DNA from: JAOEGB01 sp041262585
Lineage (GTDB): Bacteria > Actinomycetota > Actinomycetes > Streptosporangiales > Streptosporangiaceae
NCBI RefSeq assembly: GCF_041262585.1
Contig: NZ_JBGCBZ010000027.1
Span: forward strand, 1-64,000
Reading direction: 5' to 3'
DNA: 64,000 bases
The notes under the pieces are model-generated. The model worked only from the letters and a program-made list of their open reading frames with translations, was not told the origin of the DNA and did no database searches. Position numbers and translations under genes: made by a program. This document shows, in pieces, positions 19,101 to 25,476 of this stretch; position 1 is the stretch's first letter; the number at the start of each line of letters is the position of its first letter.

Positions 19101-19587
19101 GTCCAGACACGGTTCCGGAAAGATCTTGCGAGCTGTCAGGCGCGGTGATGGTGTCACCACCGTGGCGAGCAAGAACCACCTTCCAACCGTGAGCCTGGAA
19201 CTCCGCGGCCACTCTCATCGCCAGCCGGGTCTTGCCCTGCCCCACCGCGCCATGGAGGAACACGACCGACAACCGATCGGGGGCACGACGCCAGGCGTCG
19301 AAGAAGCCCAGTTCCTCTTGCCGACCCTCGAACGGGACGATGCTGTGGTGAGGGTCCAGCAGTCGGCTCGGCAACTCTCGCAGCCAGGACCTGGGCGGCG
19401 TGGGCCTGTCACGGGCGATTTCGAGCGTGTAGAGAGGACGGCCGTCGCCGAAGACATGGAGGTCACCGTGGCCCACGCCGATGGCGAAACCTCCGAGGGC
19501 CAGTACCTGCTGATGAACCGCTGGTTGCTCGGGCGTGTCCTTACGCCGGTCACCCGGACCGCCGACCGACATGCTGACGCGCTCCAT
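16102..19587 (-). CDS. STAND/NLR-like P-loop NTPase with C-terminal TPR array
   Basis: This 1161-residue cytoplasmic protein begins with a glycine-rich segment (GFAIGVGHGDLHVFGDG, about 33-49). A P-loop domain follows, with VPFEGRQEELGFFDAW, Walker A G113-AVGQGKT-120 and a Walker B-like GLLLVADYADRW (162-173). From about residue 480 to the end it is alpha-helical with many TPR-type pairs (AEVLLLLGHALGRAGRDLDA, ALSGLGNYLDFAGDPAGAL, TTLGSVHLRAGRFRNALAAL). This is the STAND/NLR layout: sensor repeats, NTP-driven oligomerisation and an N-terminal signalling segment. The divergent small membrane protein shares that N-terminal motif. A defence or regulated cell-death role is inferred; a regulatory role is the alternative. 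The gene lies just outside a tRNA-Pro att copy. Confidence 0.82.
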   Translation of the reverse strand: MERVSMSVGGPGDRRKDTPEQPAVHQQVLALGGFAIGVGHGDLHVFGDGRPLYTLEIARDRPTPPRSWLRELPSRLLDPHHSIVPFEGRQEELGFFDAWRRAPDRLSVVFLHGAVGQGKTRLAMRVAAEFQAHGWKVVLARHGGDTITAPDSSQDLSGTVSGLLLVADYADRWPYAHLSWLLRNRLLHSAVPTRVLLVARSVVGWPAIQHDLEEVYAATGDLALGPLASTLEDRRSIFNSAVLSFAEVLRTSPPDLSRVDLTDPAFASVLSLHMAALVSVDARLPLGEHLTSDRLSAYLLRREKAHWARLHSRSSESGEFSTDPSDLAKVAFIATLRGTQPESTAVPLISSYLPYCDPSILDDHAICYPPSAAGTYLEPLIPDRLAEDYVALTLPGHSVTGYAADLWAGDTVSPIVRSSGVPDFSHGHRPLIYLLAAAQRWTHVAARWLIPLVREEPALLADAGSAALAAFADVASGESEVLESVLSAVPSERHDLFPAIAVLVERLTPSRLAVASDSGEEAEVLLLLGHALGRAGRDLDALMPLKGAVERLHALVYGGVAGYDETYAECMLTLTTAMSNLGRFPSAVQSSIEAVGVLGRLAEKDPYLYLRHLASALVSAASALSKVGDKDRAVTCAEEALTYLELYADSEPGIVAQRAETLSDLATSYLGVGRALDAEETASRAVALAQSLAAGEPTDTAIQVSIAQTLNVQAAALFAVGRYREASDRAAESVAIRRDLVQVNERVYMSQLANALSGLGNYLDFAGDPAGALAVTQEAFAIYQQIAPLNPQLLVPALARVRGELARRLLELDDLDSSLEHAAVAVRMSERLADLDRGSADAQPRAWTTLGSVHLRAGRFRNALAALEAAKTQFARLAEAEPAVYGVDYALSFLNIANTHYAAGDRDAAWAAAEAAVEQLRTVENRVPGAYRWLLARALSLLADLRAGDGDPQPIIEILDEVIRAIRTSGADGAQLAPDIARALRTRHQLLSETSDVDGAAEAELFTVFAQRPPASDDAAASANALALAEEAMARVRQGDITAALRMSAEAEDASRQLAQANPPHVLPAFAKILFLFASIRVFALVDLDAADRANQEAGAVFELLGEWGQNGYVEDLDRCKVQTWILGLLAEGLSPAEIRAEASTDVLAARWSADQLPPEA

Positions 19588-19691
19588 TCAGAGAACCTAC
19601 TCCGAAGCTTAAATACGGATGACGGAAGCGCGTAGGCCCAAACTCCTCCGAGTGATTTACATTCATGTGCCTTCATGCCCAAGATGTCGCT

Positions 19692-20057
19692 ATGTCGAGA
19701 CGAGCGACGGTATGGGCGGGCCTAGTAAGCGGCGTGGGCGCGCTCATCGCACTGGCGGTCTATCTCGGAGTCGTCGGACTGGACTCCGCGGACAAGACCG
19801 CCAGTATCATCGGCCTATTCGTCGGGCTCGCCGGTCTGTTCATCGCGGCCCGAAGCCTCCGAGCCGAGCCTCCAGAAAACGAGTCCGCCCAGGCCGAGAC
19901 GGCAGCCCAGACCGTACAGAAGATCACCGCTCGCGGCCAGGGAACAGTTGCTCAGGGCGTGATGTTCGGGAACATCGTCAACCACGGACCGGGTCCGGTC
20001 CTGCCCCCGAACGCCGCCAATCCCGTACTGGACGACGGCCAAGCCGACGCCTCCTGA
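19692..20057 (+). CDS. Small two-TM protein with C-terminal glycine-rich motif (putative effector of the STAND protein)
   Basis: The 121-residue product has two predicted TM helices, GLVSGVGALIALAVYLGVVG (about 10-29) and TASIIGLFVGLAGLFIAARS (about 36-55). An acidic linker (EPPENESAQAETAAQ) follows, then the motif GQGTVAQGVMFGNIVNHGPG (82-101). That motif aligns without gaps to the N-terminus of the neighbouring STAND protein. Small membrane proteins ending in such motifs are known as partners of bacterial NLR-like proteins in amyloid signalling. The ATG at 19692 is preferred because the protein then begins just before the first TM helix; ATG 19665 is in frame. The two genes are divergent, with 104 bases between starts. 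Confidence 0.7.
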   Translation: MSRRATVWAGLVSGVGALIALAVYLGVVGLDSADKTASIIGLFVGLAGLFIAARSLRAEPPENESAQAETAAQTVQKITARGQGTVAQGVMFGNIVNHGPGPVLPPNAANPVLDDGQADAS

Positions 20058-20386
20058 ACCCCGGCCGCGAGAGCGCCAACGCGGACGAGGCGAAGCCTGC
20101 ATCCGGCTCCCGGAGTTCTGGGTGAGTCGGTATGCCACCTACACCGAGACCACCGCCGTCACCTGTGCAGGGCTCAACAACGCCCGGGGGCTGTCAGCCG
20201 CCCCAGGTTCCACGACGTCTTCGCCGCCGACCTGCCGTCCTCCACGACAGAAGCCGACGCTCACCACGACGGTCTTCAGCCAATCGACGCCTCCACGAAC
20301 CTTGGGGCACGTCACCGTCGGCCTCGTTGTCGGTGGGCAGGTTTACCGTGGGTGGACACAGGAGCCCAGGGTGAGTAAGGGACACG
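20058..20386. other. Gap without a recognised gene
   Basis: No reading frame here shows convincing codon bias or a known motif, and no hairpin terminator is obvious. The right edge must hold the promoter of the isochorismatase-like gene, whose ATG follows GTGAGTAAGGGACACG. Confidence 0.4.
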
Positions 20387-20947
20387 ATGAGCACACTGGA
20401 GAACAGGCCGAACACCGCACTCCTCATCGTCGATGTGCAGAACGGCGTCGTCGAGGGGGCCCATGAGCGCGACACGGTCGTCGCGAACGTCGGCAGCCTT
20501 GTCGAGAAGGCGCGGCGCGAGCGGGTCCCCGTTGTATGGGTCCAGCACTCCGACGAGCAGCTCGCGAGGGGGAGCGACGACTGGCGGATCGTCCCCGAGC
20601 TGACTCCGGGCGACGCCGAACCTCTCGTCGAGAAGAACTATGGCGATTCCTTCGAGGACACCACCCTCGAGACCGTGCTGTCGGGCCTCGGAGTCGGGCG
20701 ACTCGTCGTCGTCGGCGCACAGACCGACGCGTGCATCCGCTCGACGCTCCACGGCGCGCTCGTCAGGGGGTACGACGCGACCCTTGTCAGCGACGCCCAC
20801 ACGACGGAAGACCAGACGGCATGGGGGGCGCCCCCGCCGGACCAGGTCATTAGGCACACGAACCTGTACTGGACCTACCAGACGGCACCGGGGCGGACGG
20901 CCGGGACGGTCGAGACCAAGGACGTCGACTTCGGCGGCACGTCCTGA
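20387..20947 (+). CDS. Isochorismatase-like cysteine hydrolase
   Basis: This 186-residue cytoplasmic enzyme of the isochorismatase-like superfamily carries the expected catalytic triad: Asp16 in LLIVDVQNGVV, Lys83 in LVEKNYGDSF and Cys116 in VVGAQTDACIRSTL. The cis-peptide Gly/Ala region is in the usual place before the Cys. Members hydrolyse nicotinamide, N-carbamoyl compounds or related amides; the actual substrate is unknown. The gene stands alone. The following 88 bases lead into a structured RNA and the TROVE gene, with no evidence that the enzyme is part of that system. Confidence 0.88.
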   Translation: MSTLENRPNTALLIVDVQNGVVEGAHERDTVVANVGSLVEKARRERVPVVWVQHSDEQLARGSDDWRIVPELTPGDAEPLVEKNYGDSFEDTTLETVLSGLGVGRLVVVGAQTDACIRSTLHGALVRGYDATLVSDAHTTEDQTAWGAPPPDQVIRHTNLYWTYQTAPGRTAGTVETKDVDFGGTS

Positions 20948-20981
20948 TTGATTACTTCTTGGCGAACACCCCGCGTGGGTG

Positions 20982-20998
20982 GCGGGCTCAATACCCGC
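20982..20998 (+). other. T-arm-like hairpin upstream of the Y RNA
   Basis: GCGGG-CTCAATA-CCCGC forms a 5-bp stem with a 7-nt loop, the geometry of a tRNA T-arm, 54 bases before the Y RNA. The loop is only loosely T-loop-like. It may be a relic of a second Y RNA or tRNA, or chance. Confidence 0.3.
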
Positions 20999-21035
20999 AC
21001 ACTGCCGCCGACCTTGATCTCGGGAGGAAACCAAC

Positions 21036-21191
21036 TTCAGAGCGTGCCCGGTGCGCAGACGAGGGTTACTTCCGCTATTAACGGGGTGGTCGCTGGTTCG
21101 AGTCCAGTCGGAGACTTCGGGTTTCCGTAGCTCAGTTCGGCAGAGCGCCTACGTACCTTCGCCGATTCGATCTCGGGCACGAACCTCTGAA
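21036..21191 (+). ncRNA. yrlA: Bacterial Y RNA (YrlA-like) with a circularly permuted tRNA-mimic domain
   Basis: The ends pair as 21036-21050 with 21174-21191 (7 + 8 bp) with a bulged AAC (21182-21184), the type of bulged helix Ro proteins bind. A second helix pairs 21060-21069 with 21153-21161. The apex is a tRNA in permuted order: anticodon-like arm 21070-21086 (loop CUAUUAA), variable loop 21087-21091, T-arm 21092-21108 with loop UUCGAGU, a 7-bp acceptor stem 21109-21115/21121-21127 closed by UUCGG, then UA and a D-arm GCUC/GAGC (21130-21146). Bacterial YrlA RNAs are known to mimic tRNA and to lie beside Ro (rsr) genes; here the Rsr gene starts 37 bases later. All pairings were found by eye. 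Confidence 0.88.
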
Positions 21192-21227
21192 TGCGGGCTC
21201 CTCCCACCACGGAAGGGGCCCGTTCCC

Positions 21228-22826
21228 ATGGCGAAGTTCAACCGGACCACCACCCGCCCGGCCGTCTCCAGCCCGGTCAGGAGCGAGGCCACACCGAGCG
21301 GCCGCACGCATGAGGGCGCGGCCGGCTACGCGCGGGACGCCAAGGGTGAGCTCTTCCTCCTCGCGATCTCCAACATGGTCGGCGAGGACACCTTCTATGA
21401 GGGGAAGAGCGAGCGCGACGACCGCTTCCGCGACCTCGTCCACCAGGTCGCCGTCGAGGATGTGGAGTGGCTCGCGCGGTTGCTGCCATGGCTGCGCGGC
21501 GAGGCGAACATGCGGTCCGCCCCGATCGTCGCCGCGCTGGAGGCGGTCAAGGCGCGTCTGGCCGCCGGCGAGCAGGGTCACAACAGGCAGTTGGTCAACA
21601 GCGTGCTGCGGCGCGCCGACGAGCCTGGCGAGGCCCTCGCCTACTGGACGTACCGCTACGGCCGGGCGATCCCCAAGCCGATCAAGCGTGGCATCGCCGA
21701 CGCTGTCCAGCGGCTCTACACCGAGCGCAACCTCGCCAAGTACGACAGCGACTCCAAGGGCTACCGGTTCGGCGACGTCATCGACCTGGTCCACCCCACC
21801 CCGGACCCGGGTAAGCCGTGGCAGGGCGATCTGTTCGAGCACGCCCTCGACCGGCGCCACAACCGGGACAAGCCGATCCCGGAGACGCTGCGCATGCTTC
21901 GCGACCGCGCCGAACTGCTCAACCTGCCCGTCGCCGAGCGGCGCGCGACGCTCGGCGACTGGGAGCGCCTCCAGTCGGCGGGCATGACGTGGGAGGCACT
22001 CGCGGGTTGGCTGCAGGGGCCGATGGACGCGCAGGCGTGGACTGCGGTGATCCCGTCCATGGGATACATGGCTTTGCTGCGGAATGTCCGCAACTTCGAC
22101 CAGGCTGGAGTCCCGGACGAGGTCGCCGCCCGGGTCGCGGCCCGGCTCGCTGACCCTGAGCAGGTCGCCCGGTCGCGGCAGTTTCCGTTCCGGTTCCTGT
22201 CGGCCTACCGTGCGGTGCCGTCGCTGCGGTGGGCCTACCCGCTGGAGCAGGCGCTCGGCCACTCCCTGGCCAACGTGCCGGCCCTGCCGGGGCGGACGCT
22301 GGTGCTGGTGGACCGGTCGCCGTCGATGTGGGCGCAGAAGTTCTCCCCGCGTTCCGGCATGCCGTGGGCCGACGCTGCCGCGATCTTCGGCACGGCGGTC
22401 GCCGTACGGGCGGAGCAGGCGGACCTTGTCGAGTTCGGCATCAAGAACAGGCCTGTCAAGTACGGCAAGAGCGAGTCGCTGCTGAAGATCCTGGAGCGAT
22501 TCCACCAGTTGGACGGGACCGACATCCCATCGGCGGTGCGCGCGCACTTCCGTGGGCAGGACCGGATCGTCATCGTCACCGACGAGCAGACCCGGCCCGG
22601 CTGGCTGCCTTCCAACGGGCAGGCATACGGCGGCGGGCCGGAGATGCGGATCGACGACCTGATCCCGAAGCATGTGCCGCTGTACATGTGGAACTTCGGC
22701 GGCTACAAGCTCGCTGCGACCCCGTCCGGCAACGGGAGCCGGCACACGTTCGGTGGGCTCACGGATGCGGCGTTCCGGATGATCCCCCTGTTGGAGAAGG
22801 GACGGGACGGCGACTGGCCGTTCTGA
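21228..22826 (+). CDS. rsr: TROVE-domain Ro60 orthologue (Rsr)
   Basis: This 532-residue protein has the TROVE HEAT-repeat ring at residues 1-355 (GYARDAKGELFLLAISNMVG, DLVHQVAVEDVEWLARLLPW, ALAYWTYRYGRAIPKPIKRG), followed by a vWA domain. The MIDAS residues are present: D362-R-S364-P-S366 in LVLVDRSPSMW, Thr431 in DGTDIPSA and Asp452 in IVTDEQT. Ro proteins bind Y RNAs on the outer ring surface and misfolded RNA ends in the central hole. In bacteria Rsr works with exonucleases such as PNPase in RNA decay and stress survival. The ATG is chosen because it follows GGAAGG and lies after the Y RNA; the longer in-frame extension would translate that RNA. A strong terminator follows. No rtcB lies in the window. 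Confidence 0.93.
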   Translation: MAKFNRTTTRPAVSSPVRSEATPSGRTHEGAAGYARDAKGELFLLAISNMVGEDTFYEGKSERDDRFRDLVHQVAVEDVEWLARLLPWLRGEANMRSAPIVAALEAVKARLAAGEQGHNRQLVNSVLRRADEPGEALAYWTYRYGRAIPKPIKRGIADAVQRLYTERNLAKYDSDSKGYRFGDVIDLVHPTPDPGKPWQGDLFEHALDRRHNRDKPIPETLRMLRDRAELLNLPVAERRATLGDWERLQSAGMTWEALAGWLQGPMDAQAWTAVIPSMGYMALLRNVRNFDQAGVPDEVAARVAARLADPEQVARSRQFPFRFLSAYRAVPSLRWAYPLEQALGHSLANVPALPGRTLVLVDRSPSMWAQKFSPRSGMPWADAAAIFGTAVAVRAEQADLVEFGIKNRPVKYGKSESLLKILERFHQLDGTDIPSAVRAHFRGQDRIVIVTDEQTRPGWLPSNGQAYGGGPEMRIDDLIPKHVPLYMWNFGGYKLAATPSGNGSRHTFGGLTDAAFRMIPLLEKGRDGDWPF

Positions 22827-22835
22827 ACCGAAGAG

Positions 22836-22865
22836 CCCCCCGCACCTCCGAGGAGGTGCGGGGGG
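22836..22865. terminator. Bidirectional terminator after the TROVE gene
   Basis: Perfect 14-bp arms CCCCCCGCACCTCC (22836-22849) and GGAGGTGCGGGGGG (22852-22865) meet with a 2-nt gap (a CGAG tetraloop if one pair opens). It separates the TROVE gene from the convergent small gene at 22869. Confidence 0.85.
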
Positions 22866-22868
22866 CGG

Positions 22869-23087
22869 TCAGATGACGGTGTCGACAAGATGGCGATGCG
22901 GGGACACCGGGTCCACCCTCGCCGTTCTGAGCGCGTCGTTCACCAGGCCGACGAACTCCTTTTCGCTGTCCACGAACCTGTTCGCCCTTGTCGCGTCCGC
23001 GATGATTTGCTGCGTGATTCGGTGAAGCTGCCGGGGCTGTCGGCCGCGCGGCCGGCGACGCACGGTGGCCCGGGACTGATACCTCAC
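22869..23087 (-). CDS. Small hypothetical protein
   Basis: This 72-residue basic protein has coding-like third-position GC (LHRITQQIIADATRANRFVD, then SEKEFVGLVNDALRTARVDP). No domain is recognised. A GTG start at 23087 gives RYQSRATVRRR as its N-terminus. It converges on the terminator after the TROVE gene and is divergent from the PAS kinase gene. It may be a real small gene or the C-terminal part of a decayed one. Confidence 0.45.
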   Translation of the reverse strand: MRYQSRATVRRRPRGRQPRQLHRITQQIIADATRANRFVDSEKEFVGLVNDALRTARVDPVSPHRHLVDTVI

Positions 23088-23126
23088 CTAACCTGGGCAT
23101 ATGTACGTGTGGAGCGGTGAGCGCCG

Positions 23127-24353
23127 GTGAAGGACTCGGAGATCGACTACGAGGCGGTGTTCAAGGCCACACATGCCCCATTGACGGTGCTGACGCGAGA
23201 CCTCATCATCGCGGCGGTCAACGACTCCTATCTGGAGGTGACCGGCCGGACCGAGGCAGACCTGCTGGGCCGGGACATCTTCGCCGCCTTCCCCCGCAAT
23301 CCAGACGCTCACCACGATCCCGACGGGCAGGGGGCGGAGGCCCTGCGTGCTTCGCTGCAACGGGTGGCGGCCACTGGCGAGCAGGACATCGTTTCGCTGC
23401 TCAGGTACGACGTCGAGGCGAACGGTGGACCAGGGGGGTTCGAGAAGCGGTACTGGACTGTGGTCAACGCGCCCGTCCTCGGCGAGGACGGTGAGGTGAG
23501 ACTGATCCTTCACCGTGTAGAAGAGGTCACCGGCTTCCTCCAGCGGCTGAGGCGGCCCCGCGAACGCGATGTCACCGGCGCGCGGGCTGAACTGCAGGTG
23601 GTCGAGGCCGATGTCTACGTCCGCGCCCGCGAGCTCCTCGACCTCAACGAACGGCTTAAGCGGACACACAGACAACAACGCAAGACCACAGCGGCGCTGC
23701 GGGAGGCCATCGAACGGCAGCGGCGGTTGGTCTTCGACGTCTCCCACGACCTGCGCAACCCGATCACCGGGCTGCTGACCGAGCTGGAGACGGCACTCTC
23801 GGAACCCGACATCGATCTGGAGCAGATCCTTCGCAAGTTGCTGAGAAACGCTGAGCGGCTCAACGACATCGTGGCGGATCTGCTGGAACTCGCCCGACTG
23901 GACAACGGGGCGCGCGCCGCCGCCGAACCGGTCGATGTGACCCACCTCGTCTTGGACGAACTCGAACGCCGGACCTCGGCCGCCGCCGTACACACCCGGC
24001 TCGATGAGCGGGTGATGGTGCGCGCCTCCCGGATCCGGCTGGCCCGGCTTCTGGGCAACCTGCTGTCCAATGCCGAACGGCACACCACTACCAAGATCGA
24101 AATCGTCCTCACCGCCGACCCGCCCGATGCGATCCTGGAAGTCATCGACGACGGACCGGGCATCGCCCCGGCCGATCGCGAAAGAGTCTTCGAACGCCTG
24201 TGCCGCCTGGACGCCGCCCGCCGCCTGGATCCCGGCGGCTCCGGACTCGGTCTGCCCATCGCACGCGAGATCGCCCACGCCTACGGCGGTGACCTGTACG
24301 CCGCCGACCACCCGATCGGCGCCCGCTTCGTCCTTCGCCTCCCCCTCGCGTGA
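23127..24353 (+). CDS. Cytosolic PAS-domain sensor histidine kinase
   Basis: The 408-residue kinase has an N-terminal PAS domain (about 5-135: VFKATHAPLTVLTRDLIIAA, VNDSYLEVTGRTEADLLGRD). A coiled coil follows (about 150-195, ELLDLNERLKRTHRQQRK), then a HisKA domain with the phospho-acceptor His207 in FDVSHDLRNPITG. The HATPase domain has N box NLLSNAERHT, G1 IDDGPGIAP and G2 GSGLGLPIAREI. It lacks TM segments, so the signal is cytoplasmic. No response regulator is adjacent. Translation begins at a GTG. Its last 73 bases overlap the convergent SnoaL-like gene. Confidence 0.9.
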   Translation: MKDSEIDYEAVFKATHAPLTVLTRDLIIAAVNDSYLEVTGRTEADLLGRDIFAAFPRNPDAHHDPDGQGAEALRASLQRVAATGEQDIVSLLRYDVEANGGPGGFEKRYWTVVNAPVLGEDGEVRLILHRVEEVTGFLQRLRRPRERDVTGARAELQVVEADVYVRARELLDLNERLKRTHRQQRKTTAALREAIERQRRLVFDVSHDLRNPITGLLTELETALSEPDIDLEQILRKLLRNAERLNDIVADLLELARLDNGARAAAEPVDVTHLVLDELERRTSAAAVHTRLDERVMVRASRIRLARLLGNLLSNAERHTTTKIEIVLTADPPDAILEVIDDGPGIAPADRERVFERLCRLDAARRLDPGGSGLGLPIAREIAHAYGGDLYAADHPIGARFVLRLPLA

Positions 24354-24793
24354 AAGGAGGAGATCGGGTAACTGGCTCTCAATGAGAAGCCGAGCTGGCT
24401 GTACAGCTCCAGTTGGTCGTAGTAGTCCCGATCGGTAATGATCAACCCGTCCTCTGTGGAGCACGCGCAGGCGCCGCGGATGGCGATGTGACGGCCGGTT
24501 CCCTCCGCGGCGAGACCATTGGGCAGCAGGAAAGGCCCTGTATGGGTGCCGGTGATCGTGTATTCGGTGACGGCCGGGTCGTCACAGGCGTCCTTGTACC
24601 ACGCGGTGATGCAGAGATCCGGGAAGGCCGTGAACCATTGTTCGAAGTGCCAGGCGATCTGCTCACGCCCTTCGGCTATGCCCGCCGGGGTGACATAGAC
24701 GGCCTCTGAGCCGTAGCACCGAAGGGCTCGCTCTACGTCGTGGTGGTTCATCGCGTCGAAAAGCGCGTCTTTGAGCTCTCGGGCACTGGGCAT
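24281..24793 (-). CDS. SnoaL-like (NTF2-fold) protein
   Basis: The protein of about 170 residues has a SnoaL/NTF2-like core (ALFDAMNHHDVERALRCYGS, EGREQIAWHFEQWFTAFPDL, GRHIAIRGACACSTEDGLII). Such proteins are polyketide cyclases, isomerases or binding proteins; the substrate is unknown. The natural fold should end near YDQLELYSQLG. The last 28 or so residues (PISSFHARGRRRTKRAP onward) are a basic tail read from the antisense of the kinase gene's 3' end, giving a convergent overlap of 73 bp. ATG 24793 is chosen; GTG 24799 is also possible. Confidence 0.82.
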   Translation of the reverse strand: MPSARELKDALFDAMNHHDVERALRCYGSEAVYVTPAGIAEGREQIAWHFEQWFTAFPDLCITAWYKDACDDPAVTEYTITGTHTGPFLLPNGLAAEGTGRHIAIRGACACSTEDGLIITDRDYYDQLELYSQLGFSLRASYPISSFHARGRRRTKRAPIGWSAAYRSPP

Positions 24794-24883
24794 CGTCACC
24801 GCCCCCCGATCGCGTACCTCGCGCTACAGAGGCCCATGAGACCACGTTAACGCGGGTCCGCGACCACAACGCCAGGCAGCGCG

Positions 24884-25180
24884 TCAGTCCCCCGTCGCCG
24901 TACGGAGGATCTGGGTCAGCCGGGAGAAGCCGTCGGAGCCGTACCCTGCGTCGATCGCCCGCTGTGTGACGGCTCTGGCGGCGCTCAGGACGCCGACGTC
25001 CAGGCCGCGGGCCTGAGCGACGTGGATGATGTGTTCCATTCCCGCCGCGGCCGAGGCGATGCTGGATCGGTCGCCGGAGTGCCTGCCCTCGTCGATCCGC
25101 TCCGCGAACTCGGCGATGACGCCGGGCAGCAGGCCGATGCCGGCTTGGGCGTACGGCGCGATCTCCTTGGGAGTTGTACG
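24884..25180 (-). pseudogene. NAD(P)-dependent reductase (imine-reductase-like), C-terminal remnant
   Basis: The minus strand encodes PTTPKEIAPYAQAGIGLLPG, then VIAEFAERIDEGRHSGD, IASAAAGMEHIIHVAQARGL and DGFSRLTQILRTATGD. This is the helical C-terminal domain of 6-phosphogluconate-dehydrogenase-like/imine reductase proteins. The Rossmann domain is missing: at about 25175 the sequence switches abruptly to an unrelated remnant on the other strand. Confidence 0.75.
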
Positions 25181-25365
25181 CCGGCCTGTCCAGGAACGTG
25201 ACAGGTCTGGCGAGGATCCAGAACGGCGTCACCTACGCCGCGCTCTTCATCCGGCGTGAGGAGAGCGGCACTCCCGACTACGACGTGCTGAGCCCCCGCA
25301 TGAACGAGGCCATCGGGAAGGTCACCACCTGGCCGACCACCGACCTCACCTCGAAGTACTTCTGA
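25174..25365 (+). pseudogene. Serine hydrolase (beta-lactamase family) C-terminal remnant
   Basis: The 63-codon frame reads YAGLSRNVTGLARIQNGVTY, AALFIRREESG and SPRMNEAIGKVTTWPTTDLT. This is the C-terminal beta-strand region of a class C beta-lactamase-like serine hydrolase. All catalytic motifs are missing. A middle fragment of the same broad family lies at 0.6 kb. Confidence 0.65.
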
Positions 25366-25476
25366 CAGCCGCCCGCGGCGCGGATGCCGTTGACACTTTT
25401 ACCTACCAAGCGCATGCTCTGCGCGGGTACCAGGCGCGAGGTGCCGTCGCAAGCCTCTCGTCGAAGGGAACTCGCC

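Noticed and set aside
21051..21227. N-terminal extension of the TROVE protein starting at 21051
   Set aside because: These codons are the Y RNA; the extension has no homology, and the ATG at 21228 has a ribosome-binding site.
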